A stretch of DNA of 64,000 bases from the NCBI RefSeq assembly GCF_001426225.1, contig NZ_LMRT01000001.1, positions 661,090-725,089 on the forward strand, in the 5' to 3' direction. The notes beneath the pieces are model-generated. The model saw only the letters and a program-made list of their open reading frames with translations, was not told where the DNA came from and made no database searches. The translations under genes and the position numbers were made by a program. Below are positions 57,329 through 64,000 of the stretch, piece by piece (the first letter of the stretch is position 1; each line of letters starts with the position of its first letter). This DNA is from Allobosea sp. Leaf344 (GTDB taxonomy: Bacteria; Pseudomonadota; Alphaproteobacteria; Rhizobiales; Beijerinckiaceae).

Positions 57329-58306
57329 TTACTTCAGCAGGCCGGCTTCCTTGTAGAACTTCTCGGCGCCGGGATGCAGCGGCACGCCGAGCAGGCCGGT
57401 CAGCGCGGTCGTCTTCTGGATCGCCTTGCCCTTGGCATGGCCGGAATCGAGCGCAGCGCGGGTCTTGTCGCTCCACAGCGCCTTGGTCACGGCATAGACG
57501 GTGTCGTCGGAGACTTTTGCCGAGGTCACCCAATGCGCGCCGACGGCGACGGTCTTGACCGCGCCGACGCCCTTATAGGTGTTGGCCGGGATCTCGTCCG
57601 CCGCGAAGAAGGGCAGCTCCTTGGCGAGCTTCTCGGCTTCCGGGCCGGCGATCGGCAGGATGTCGATGCCGGAGCCGGTCGAGGCGAGTTCGGAGATCGC
57701 CGCCGCCGGGAAGCCGCCGGTGAAGAAGAAGGCGTCGACGGAGCCGTCCTTCATCTTCTCCGCGGCCTGGTTCGGCTTGAGATATTCCGGCGTGATGTCC
57801 TTCTCGCCGATGCCATAGGCGGCGAGGATCGCCTTGGCGTTGAGCAGCGTGCCGGAGCCGGGCTCGTCGATCGAGACCTTCTTGCCCTTGAGATCGGCGA
57901 CGCCCTTCACATTGGCAGCCTTGCGCACCACGAGATGCACGCTTTCCGGGTAGAGATTGGCGATCGAGCGGAGATCGGCGACCTTCGGCTTGCCTTCGAA
58001 GACGCCGGTGCCGGAATAGGCCCAATAGGCGACATCGGCCTGGACGAAGCCGGATTCGGCGGCGCCGCCGACGATCGCGTTGACATTGGCGACCGAGCCG
58101 TTGCTGGCCACGGCGGTGGCGACGAGCTGCGGCGGGGTGGAGATGGCGTTCGCGATCAGCCCGCCGATCGGATAATAGGTGCCGGCCGTGCCGCCGGTGC
58201 CGATGCGGAAGAAGGCCGGAGCCTGGGCGAAGGCGAAGGTGGCGAGCGCCACGCTGCCGAGACCGGCGAGCGCGAGCGCGCAGCGACGCGTTGTCTTGAG
58301 TGTCAT
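57329..58306 (-). CDS. TAXI-family TRAP transporter solute-binding protein
   Basis: 325 residues. Signal peptide about 1-28 (FAFAQ). TAXI landmarks: FRIGTGGTAGTYYPIGGLIA, ESGFVQADVAYWAYSGTG, LRSIANLYPESVHLVVRK, KKVSIDEPGSGTLLNAKAIL, and DAFFFTGGFPAAAI. Start at ATG 58306 is set by GGGAG six nt upstream; the ATG at 58312 abuts that site. It delivers ligand to the fused permease. Confidence 0.95.
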   Translation of the reverse strand: MTLKTTRRCALALAGLGSVALATFAFAQAPAFFRIGTGGTAGTYYPIGGLIANAISTPPQLVATAVASNGSVANVNAIVGGAAESGFVQADVAYWAYSGTGVFEGKPKVADLRSIANLYPESVHLVVRKAANVKGVADLKGKKVSIDEPGSGTLLNAKAILAAYGIGEKDITPEYLKPNQAAEKMKDGSVDAFFFTGGFPAAAISELASTGSGIDILPIAGPEAEKLAKELPFFAADEIPANTYKGVGAVKTVAVGAHWVTSAKVSDDTVYAVTKALWSDKTRAALDSGHAKGKAIQKTTALTGLLGVPLHPGAEKFYKEAGLLK

Positions 58307-58452
58307 GGTCATCTCCCTTTGGCCCGGGCGGGCCGCGACAGGCGCCCAAACTGGACCGCAATGCCAGGAGATTTCAAGCCGGAGCGGCTGGGATAATCAC
58401 GGATTCGCCGCATTTCGACAAAATCTGCGGCGCCGCGGGCCTTGTGTGGCAA

Positions 58453-59025
58453 TCAATGCCCGGTCGAGCCGCCCTTGCCATGCGCTTCGCCGGATACCCG
58501 GTCGGTCAGCGCCATCAGCAGGCCCGACACCACGAAGACGACGTGGATGACGACATACCACATCAGGTCGCGGTCGCTGGCGCCCTTGACGTTCATGAAG
58601 GCCTTGAGCAGCTGGATCGCCGAGATCGCGACGATCGACGAGATCAGCTTGAGCTTGAGGCCGGAGAAGTCGATCTGCGACATCCATGCCGGCCAGTTGC
58701 GATGGGCGCTGGAATCGATCTTCGAGACGAAATTCTCATAGCCCGAGAAGATCACGATCACGATCAGCGAGCCGGTGAAGGTCAGGTCGATCAGGGAGAG
58801 GACGCCGAGGATGACCTCGGCCTCGCTGGCGGCGACGATGTGGCTGAGGAAATGCCAGGCTTCCTGCAGCGCCTTGACCAGGAGCCCGCCCAGCGCGAAC
58901 ACCAGCAGCACGTAGAAGGGTGCCAGCAGCCAGCGGCTGGCCGAGAGGAAACCCTCGATCGCGCGCTCGCCGCGCGAGGCCTCGGGCATAGCCGGTGCCG
59001 CCTCCGAGCCGTCGCCGTCCTTCAT
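58453..59025 (-). CDS. TIGR00645/YqhA-family inner-membrane protein
   Basis: 190 residues, three to four hydrophobic helices. Signature: [20 protein letters not shown] and [20 protein letters not shown], then [13 protein letters not shown]. Start at 59025 after GGGG; the open frame beyond it is arginine-rich shadow. Widely conserved in proteobacteria, function unknown. Same strand as the TAXI genes (146-bp gap) and msrA (92-bp gap). Confidence 0.92.
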   Translation of the reverse strand: MKDGDGSEAAPAMPEASRGERAIEGFLSASRWLLAPFYVLLVFALGGLLVKALQEAWHFLSHIVAASEAEVILGVLSLIDLTFTGSLIVIVIFSGYENFVSKIDSSAHRNWPAWMSQIDFSGLKLKLISSIVAISAIQLLKAFMNVKGASDRDLMWYVVIHVVFVVSGLLMALTDRVSGEAHGKGGSTGH

Positions 59026-59117
59026 CCCTGCCCCCAGCCTCGCCGCGCCGGCCCGTCGCGCGGGCCCGCCTTGCCAATGCCGCGAAAGCTGCGGCGGGAC
59101 AAGCCCGCCGCCGGGCG

Positions 59118-59774
59118 TCAGGCCTCGACGCCGACGCCGATCTGGCAGGCGACGCCGGTGCCGCCGAGCCCGCAATAGCCGTTCGGGTTCTTGGCGAGAT
59201 ATTGCTGGTGGTAATCCTCGGCGAAATAGAAGCGCGGCGCGTCGCGGATCTCGGTGGTGATCGCGCCATAGCCGCGCTGCGACAGGGCCTGCTGATAGGC
59301 GTCGCGGGAGGCTTCGGCCGCCTCGCGCTGCGCGGCGTCGAAGACATAGATGCCGGAGCGATACTGCGTGCCGACATCATTGCCCTGGCGCATGCCCTGC
59401 GTCGGGTCGTGATTCTCCCAGAACACTTTCAGCAGCGCCTCATAGGGCAGCACGGCGGGATCATAGACCACGAGCACGACCTCGTTATGCCCGGTCATCC
59501 CGGAGCAGACCTCCTCATAGGTCGGGTTGGGCGTATGCCCGCCGGCATAGCCCACGGCGGTGACCCAGACGCCGCGGTCGATCTGCCAGAATTTGCGCTC
59601 GGCGCCCCAGAAGCAGCCGATGCCGAACAGCGCCATCTGCATGCCCTCGGGATAGGGACCCTGCAGCGCGCGCTTGCTCAGCGCATGGCGCTCCGCCGTC
59701 GGTATCGGCTGGTCGCGGCCCGGCAAGGCCTCGCCGGCCTCTGGCAGCTGCGTCTTCTTGCGCAGGAAGAACAT
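59118..59774 (-). CDS. msrA: Peptide-methionine (S)-S-oxide reductase
   Basis: 218 residues. Repairs methionine-S-sulfoxide in proteins. Active-site GCFWG with Cys54, then the [13 protein letters not shown] and GHNEVV segments, YRSGIYVFD, and [22 protein letters not shown] near the C-terminus, where a resolving Cys lies in NPNGYC. Start at 59774 follows AGGGAG. No signal peptide; cytosolic. Together with msrQ it gives the window two unlinked methionine-repair functions. Confidence 0.97.
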   Translation of the reverse strand: MFFLRKKTQLPEAGEALPGRDQPIPTAERHALSKRALQGPYPEGMQMALFGIGCFWGAERKFWQIDRGVWVTAVGYAGGHTPNPTYEEVCSGMTGHNEVVLVVYDPAVLPYEALLKVFWENHDPTQGMRQGNDVGTQYRSGIYVFDAAQREAAEASRDAYQQALSQRGYGAITTEIRDAPRFYFAEDYHQQYLAKNPNGYCGLGGTGVACQIGVGVEA

Positions 59775-59858
59775 GATCGCTCCCTTCGGATGATGGCTGA
59801 AGGCCAGAGATAGGCATCGGGGCGGCCGATGCACAGGGCGCGGCAGCCGCGGGCGGCA

Positions 59859-60197
59859 TCACCGTCGCGTGACGATGCCGATCTGTTCCTCGCGCGGCGT
59901 TCCCAGACGCACCATCAGGAAGCCGAGCAGCAGCGCGACGAGCGCGGTCGGCACCAGGGTCAGGTTCAGCAGCACCGGGTCCCACAGCAGCGGGTGGATC
60001 CCGCGCTCGACCAGAGGCTTGAGCTGGAGATAGCGCGGCCCCAGCAAGGCGAGCAGCGTCTCGCCCAGCGGCGTCAGCAGCAGGGCGGAGTTGGCGATCG
60101 AGCGCGCGCCGTCGACGACCAGGGAGACGAAGCCGCCGGCCAGCAGGAGATAGCCGACGAGGCGCAGCAGAAACCGCACGAAAAACACCCTTCTCAC
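59859..60197 (-). CDS. Small hypothetical membrane protein
   Basis: 112 residues. Two clear hydrophobic helices (about 8-32 and 77-97), separated by a loop with LTPLGETLLALLGPRYLQLK and HPLLWDPVLL, ending in a polar tail with TPREEQIG. The conserved-looking loop and codon use suggest a real gene, likely lineage-conserved. I recognise no functional family. Same strand as msrA, 84 bp upstream of it. Confidence 0.7.
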   Translation of the reverse strand: MRRVFFVRFLLRLVGYLLLAGGFVSLVVDGARSIANSALLLTPLGETLLALLGPRYLQLKPLVERGIHPLLWDPVLLNLTLVPTALVALLLGFLMVRLGTPREEQIGIVTRR

Positions 60198-60373
60198 GGG
60201 AGCGGCCCGGTGCCGACGCCCTCAACCAGACAGGATTGGCCCATCGCCTGGCCGGTTGGCAACCTCGGATCGGCCCGCGGCGGCGGCGCTGCGGGCCCAG
60301 GCCCCGCCAACTTTGCGCGCCCCGACAATCAGCCCTTGAAAGACGCGGCCATGGCGGTCATAAGCAGCGCGCC

Positions 60374-60463
60374 GGACAGGTGGCCGAGTGGTTGAAGGCG
60401 CACGCCTGGAAAGTGTGTATACGGGAAACCGTATCGCGGGTTCGAATCCCGCCCTGTCCGCCA
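60374..60463 (+). tRNA. tRNA-Ser (anticodon GGA)
   Basis: 90-nt class II tRNA. Acceptor GGACAGG pairs with CCTGTCC (60453-60459), then discriminator G and encoded CCA (60461-60463). D-loop GGCCGAGTGG-TT; anticodon loop CTGGAAA with GGA at 60408-60410; a long variable arm with TATACGG-GAAA-CCGTAT; T arm GCGGG-TTCGAAT-CCCGC. Reads UCC and UCU. tRNA-Ser genes are common integration targets, and island-like remains follow it. Confidence 0.98.
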
Positions 60464-60506
60464 TTTCAGACGCATAGTTGGTCCTGAAGTTACGCTGCTT
60501 TCCCGG

Positions 60507-60617
60507 TCAGCGCCTGTCGCAGCCGGATTTCGACCCCGCCCTGACCCCGCTTTCCGCGACCTCGACACGCTGCGCCAGCGCGCGCAGATGGTCGGGAGAT
60601 CGCCGGGGCTGGAGCGA
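60507..60617 (-). pseudogene. C-terminal remnant of a site-specific recombinase
   Basis: An open fragment of 36 codons between two stops reads SPDHLRALAQRVEV-AESGVR-A-GSKSG. The DHLRALAQRVEV...GVR..GSK pattern resembles the C-terminal end of large serine recombinases of alphaproteobacteria. There is no start, no catalytic domain and an early stop. It lies 44 bp after tRNA-Ser. The match is from memory of the family and is short. Confidence 0.4.
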
Positions 60618-60714
60618 TCATGCTCGGCCTGCCGCACCGTCGAGATACGCAGGGATCGGGACACGGGTCGGAACAAGCGGTTCGGCCTCATCCGCAGGCT
60701 CGTGCCGTATCTCG

Positions 60715-61047
60715 CTATTTCGCCGCTTGCCGAATCGTGCCGACGATCCACTCATTCAGGCTCTTGCCCGCCGCTGCGGCGGCGATGACCGCTGCGGCAT
60801 GATCGTCGGGATCAAGACGGACATTGAACTTGCCGGAAAACTTCCGGCGCGGCTCGATCCCCTTTTCCCGGCACATGTCGAGATAAACGGCCAGCGATTT
60901 GTGCCCTTCCTCGACCAGATCGCGGACGCTTTCGGCATAGAAGTCAGCCCCGCCATTGAGGCCGACAAACTCGCCGCGCAGCATCTGGATCTCGGGATCG
61001 AAAGCGATGACCGCCTTTTCCCCATTGATTTCGATAACGTTGTTCAT
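60715..61047 (-). CDS. hicB: HicB-family antitoxin
   Basis: 110 residues. HicB fold: N-terminal YIGEVVG-like strand region here VIAFDPEIQMLRGEFVGLNG, DFYAESVRDLVEEGHKSLAVYLDMC, and a C-terminal DNA-binding RHH-type segment (GKFNVRLDPDDHAAAVIAAA, KSLNEWIVGTI). It neutralises HicA and represses the operon. Start at 61047 overlaps the hicA stop by 4 bp. Confidence 0.9.
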   Translation of the reverse strand: MNNVIEINGEKAVIAFDPEIQMLRGEFVGLNGGADFYAESVRDLVEEGHKSLAVYLDMCREKGIEPRRKFSGKFNVRLDPDDHAAAVIAAAAAGKSLNEWIVGTIRQAAK

Positions 61048-61298
61048 GGCCTCACTCCGTGCTCGTCCAGCCATTTCCGGATGCTGGCAACCGCGCCCTT
61101 GTCCGTATCCGGTGAAGGATGCGGACGATGGAAGACGCGCACCTCACCAAACAGGAAGACGCCTATGCGCGACCCCTCCCGTTCGCTGATGTCCGCCCCG
61201 AGTGCCGCAAAGAGCGACTCGATATCGGCCCAGCGGATCGAACCGTTGACCGGGCGAGCGAAAATCAACTCCAGCGTGGCCCTATGACGCTTTTTCAC
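61044..61298 (-). CDS. hicA: HicA-family mRNA interferase toxin
   Basis: 84 residues from a GTG at 61298. Family N-terminus KKRHRATLELIFARPVNGSI and IRWADIESLF, the GSRIGVFLFGEVRVFHRPHP core with catalytic His in FHRPHP, and the C-terminal DKGAVASIRKWLDEHG. RNA-cleaving dsRBD-like toxin paired with HicB. The GTG aligns with the usual family start; the open frame reaches a TTG at 61334 through AT-rich sequence. The toxin-first order with 4-bp overlap is typical. Confidence 0.9.
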   Translation of the reverse strand: MKKRHRATLELIFARPVNGSIRWADIESLFAALGADISEREGSRIGVFLFGEVRVFHRPHPSPDTDKGAVASIRKWLDEHGVRP

Positions 61299-61349
61299 CC
61301 GGCATTCAGTATCATTTATTAGTACCACCCACAAGCCTGGATCCGGGCC

Positions 61350-61535
61350 TCATGGGATGCTCAGGCGTCGGGGTGGGCGGAGCACCTTATCGAAGATGTC
61401 GCCGATCCATTGCTCGAACACGGCGGTATCGACCCCGGTGACGGGAACAGGGGGCGTGCCTGTCCATGTCGAGAGATCGCATTTCGGCGGGCGCCCGATC
61501 TGCACGCGATAGCCGAGCAGTTCGCCAAGCCTCGC
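61350..61535 (-). pseudogene. Possible gene remnant (61 codons, no start)
   Basis: An open frame follows directly, in frame, after the rpiR-type stop (61536-61538) and reads ARLGELLGYRVQIGRPPKCD, then STWTGTPPVPVTGVDTAVF, EQWIGDIFDKVLRPP and a stop. It has ordinary amino-acid balance for a real C-terminus but no start codon and no family I recognise. It could be debris of an element inserted between tRNA-Ser and rpiR, or chance. Confidence 0.25.
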
Positions 61536-62426
61536 TCAATGCTGAAAAGTCCAGAGCAGGCTGCGGCTGAGGTCCTTCAGCGCCTGGACCGCATCGGGCC
61601 GCTCGCGCGCGACGGCGGTGATCAGCGCATCGGCGAGCGCGAAGATCGCGGTCGGCGAATTCGGCAGCAGCGGATTGCGCGCCGGGGCGAAGAGGACATG
61701 GTCCGCGAGCGGCGCCAGGGGCGAGGTCGGCGCATCGGTTAGGCAGATCAGCCGCGCGCCCTTGGCCTGGCTGTGGGTGGCGAGCTGCACCGTGGTGCGC
61801 GAATAGCGGGGCACCGAGATCGCGATCACGACATCCCCGGAAGCGGCCGAATTGAGATGGCGATAGGCGCGCTCCGGCCCGCCGCGTGCCGTCGCGAAGA
61901 CGACATCGGCCTCGCAATACAGCGCCAACCCATCCTCGATGAAGCTCGCGATCGGATGGCTGGCGCCCGATGCGACGATGAAGATCCGGCGCGCCGCCAG
62001 CACCGTGTCGACCACCGCGGCGACCGAGGCCGGATCGAGCCCGGCGATCGCCTCGTCGAGATTGGCGCGCTGCATCTTCAGCGCGGCGATGAAGGTCGCC
62101 GCCGGCGTATCCGCCATCGCCCGCGCATCGGCGAATTCGTCGACCGGCCGCATCGCCAGTTGCAGCGCCGCGGAGAGCGCGGCCCGGAACTCGCCATAGG
62201 AGGCGAAGCCCAGCACCCGCACGAAGCGCGTCACCGTCGCGTTCGAAGCCTGGCTCCGGTCGGCGAGGCCGTCGATCGAGGCGGTCGCCGTCTCCAGCGG
62301 GTGCGCCAGCACGAAATCGGCGATCCGCTTATGGCCGTTGCTGAGGAGTGGGTAGGCCCGTGCGATCCGGTTGGCGAGATCGGTGGAGGGTTTGAGGGCG
62401 TGGGCCATGCTGCTCACGGCGTCCAT
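61536..62426 (-). CDS. MurR/RpiR-family transcriptional regulator
   Basis: 296 residues from ATG 62426 (62408 is an equally possible start). N-terminal HTH_6 about 15-90 (LLSNGHKRIADFVLAHPLE, RSQASNATVTRFVRVLGFAS) and C-terminal SIS sugar-phosphate-binding domain about 130-265 (IFIVASGASHPIASFIEDGL, SGDVVIAISVPRYSRTTVQLA). Divergent from an ABC solute-binding protein gene across 83 bp, so it probably controls that transport operon in response to a phosphorylated sugar or related ligand. Confidence 0.93.
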   Translation of the reverse strand: MDAVSSMAHALKPSTDLANRIARAYPLLSNGHKRIADFVLAHPLETATASIDGLADRSQASNATVTRFVRVLGFASYGEFRAALSAALQLAMRPVDEFADARAMADTPAATFIAALKMQRANLDEAIAGLDPASVAAVVDTVLAARRIFIVASGASHPIASFIEDGLALYCEADVVFATARGGPERAYRHLNSAASGDVVIAISVPRYSRTTVQLATHSQAKGARLICLTDAPTSPLAPLADHVLFAPARNPLLPNSPTAIFALADALITAVARERPDAVQALKDLSRSLLWTFQH

Positions 62427-62509
62427 TGACGGGCAAATATTTTCATGATGTCTATTCGACGAAATCAAACCTGTCAAAAACGCCTCAGGGCCCGGACCGG
62501 AGAACTTTC

Positions 62510-64000
62510 ATGCGTAGCCGCCTCCTCGCCGCGCTGCTGGCCAGCGCCTGCTTCGTCGCCACCCCGGCCCTGGCGCAGACCCTGAAGGTCGCGCTCGCCT
62601 CCGAGCCGACGGCGGTCGATCCGCATTATCACGATCTCACCCCGAACAACGCGCTGGCCCAGCATATTTTCGACGGGCTGACGACGCAGGACGAGCAGCA
62701 GAAGGTCAAGCCAGCTCTGGCCACCTCCTGGAGCAATGACGGCAAGAACACCTGGACCTTCAAGCTGCGCCAGGGCGTCACATTTTCGAACGGCAAGCCC
62801 TTCACCGCCGAGGACGCCATCTTCACCTTCTGCCGGACGCTGAAGAACGAGACCAAGATCACCGGCTCCTTCGCCGACGTCACCGGCAATTTCGCCTCGG
62901 TGAAGGCGCCGGATCCGCATACGCTGGTGGTCGAGACCAAGCAGCCGGAGCCGCTGCTGCCGACGCTGATCGGCACCGTCGGCATCATCAGCGCCGGGCT
63001 CGCCAAGCACGACCAGATCAGCTTCGACCTCGCCGGCAATTGCGGCGTCACCGGGGAATGGCCGACGCTGACCAGCTTCAACGACGGCAGCGCCGCCATC
63101 GGCACCGGCCCCTACAAGCTGAAGAGCTATGTCCGCGGCTCGGCCATCGAGCTCGAGCGCAACGACACACATTGGGCCGGCAAGCAGCCCTGGGCGAGCG
63201 TCCGCTTCGTGCCGGTCACCAATGCCGGGCCGCGTCTCGCCGGGCTGATCGCCGGGGATTACGACGTCATCGAGAACCCGGCCGCGCGCGATCTCGGCCG
63301 CATCAACAATGACAAGCGCTTCGCGACCGTGATCACCCCGTCCACCCGCGTCATCTATTTCCAGCTCGACGTCGCGCGGGAGCCCAGCCCCTTCGTCAAG
63401 GCGGAAGGCGACAAGAACCCGCTGAAGGATGTGCGCGTGCGGCGCGCCATGTCGATGGCGATCGACCGCGACGCCATCGTCAAGCGGCTGATGGACGGCG
63501 CGGCGCAGCCGGCCTACCAGTTCCTGCCGACCGGGATGTTCGGCACGCTGCCGAACCCGCCGGTGATCAAATACGACCCCGCCGCCGCCAAGAAGCTGCT
63601 GGCCGAGGCCGGCTATCCCAACGGCTTCCAGATCACCCTCTCGGCGACCAATGACCGTTACATCAATGACGGGCAGATCACGCAGGCGGTGGCGCAGTAT
63701 CTCGCGCAGATCGGCATCAAAGCCGATGTCGACGCGATGACGCGGGCGATCTATTTCCCGCGCCGGGCGAAGAAGGAGTTCTCGGTCGCGCTCGGCGGCT
63801 GGGGCTCGGGCACCGGCGAGGCGGCCTCCTTCCTGCGGCAATGGCCCGCCACCCCCGACGCGGCCAAGACCATCGGCGGCTCCAATTACGGCGGCTGGCA
63901 GGATGCGGAATTTGACACACTGATCCGCGAGGCGATCCAGACGCTGGACGATGCCAAGCGCGAGGAGCTGCTGCGCAAGGCCGGCGCCCGGGCCCTGGAG
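62510..64000 (+). CDS. ABC transporter substrate-binding protein, family 5 (DppA/OppA type), partial
   Basis: 497 codons to the right edge; the C-terminus lies outside. Signal peptide about 1-23 (ATPALAQ). Family 5 features: EPTAVDPHYHDLTPNNALAQ, FKLRQGVTFSNGKPFTAEDA (the family signature), TGPYKLKSYVRGSAIELERN, LKDVRVRRAMSMAIDRDAIV, and the KKLLAEAGYPNGF segment. Probably binds peptides or other oligomeric solutes in the periplasm and begins an ABC operon continuing out of the window. MurR/RpiR control hints at an amino-sugar or peptidoglycan-derived ligand. Confidence 0.95.
   Translation, partial: MRSRLLAALLASACFVATPALAQTLKVALASEPTAVDPHYHDLTPNNALAQHIFDGLTTQDEQQKVKPALATSWSNDGKNTWTFKLRQGVTFSNGKPFTAEDAIFTFCRTLKNETKITGSFADVTGNFASVKAPDPHTLVVETKQPEPLLPTLIGTVGIISAGLAKHDQISFDLAGNCGVTGEWPTLTSFNDGSAAIGTGPYKLKSYVRGSAIELERNDTHWAGKQPWASVRFVPVTNAGPRLAGLIAGDYDVIENPAARDLGRINNDKRFATVITPSTRVIYFQLDVAREPSPFVKAEGDKNPLKDVRVRRAMSMAIDRDAIVKRLMDGAAQPAYQFLPTGMFGTLPNPPVIKYDPAAAKKLLAEAGYPNGFQITLSATNDRYINDGQITQAVAQYLAQIGIKADVDAMTRAIYFPRRAKKEFSVALGGWGSGTGEAASFLRQWPATPDAAKTIGGSNYGGWQDAEFDTLIREAIQTLDDAKREELLRKAGARALE

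Noticed and set aside
60453..61535. Direct repeat of the tRNA-Ser 3' end marking an attachment site
   Set aside because: Only a short CCTGTCC match near 61458 was found, too short to be meaningful.

Overview
The window is 64 kb of GC-rich DNA (roughly two-thirds G+C) with dense, short-gapped genes. The mix of TRAP and TAXI transporters, the dapD/hrcA/lepA/comM/queG housekeeping genes and an OlsB-type ornithine-lipid acyltransferase point to an alphaproteobacterium, most likely Hyphomicrobiales and possibly Bosea-like. The genus is inferred from gene content only.

Layout. 1-5445 (-) is the N-terminal 1815 codons of a very large reducing type I polyketide synthase (KS-AT-DH-MT-pseudoKR) that runs off the left edge. 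5.8-8.1 kb holds an M20 amidohydrolase and a DUF808 membrane protein. 8.4-20.6 kb is a carbohydrate and organic-acid uptake region. It has a LacI regulator with an AGE-family epimerase and a DctP-Q-M TRAP transporter, then a gamma-glutamyltransferase, then a GntR regulator divergent from a second TRAP operon that ends in mannonate dehydratase (hexuronate catabolism). 20.6-26.6 kb holds a TpsB-type outer-membrane transporter, a periplasmic FecR protein with a Gly/Asn repeat tail, and an inner-membrane CHASE2-PAS-GGDEF-EAL protein. I regard this as the least explained locus. 26.8-34.3 kb has a second GGT, a co-oriented FAD oxidoreductase-DCC-SDR-P450 set, a DHA2 exporter and a DUF1269 protein.

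34.3-53.9 kb is mostly core: dapD, hrcA with an ankyrin gene, DUF3297, GNAT and XRE-cupin, lepA, a diguanylate cyclase, HAD, msrQ, MFS, uppP, GST, queG, an epimerase-like gene, olsB, a hybrid histidine kinase and comM. 54.0-54.9 kb is a low-GC EamA transporter gene broken by one in-frame stop. 55.0-60.2 kb carries a TAXI-TRAP transporter, a YqhA-family protein, msrA and a small membrane protein. tRNA-Ser(GGA) at 60.4 kb is followed by a recombinase remnant, a HicAB toxin-antitoxin pair and another possible gene remnant, resembling a decayed island. The window ends with a MurR/RpiR regulator divergent from an ABC peptide-type solute-binding protein cut by the right edge.

Regulatory DNA is unusually readable. 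The same 14-bp LacI-type operator lies before the lacI gene and before its TRAP operon. Overlapping palindromes lie between gntR and the hexuronate TRAP genes, an 18-bp inverted repeat lies before the XRE-cupin gene, and a 29-bp near-perfect palindrome lies between uppP and the GST gene. All three TRAP systems have hairpins between the binding-protein gene and the permease gene, the likely means of making more binding protein than permease.
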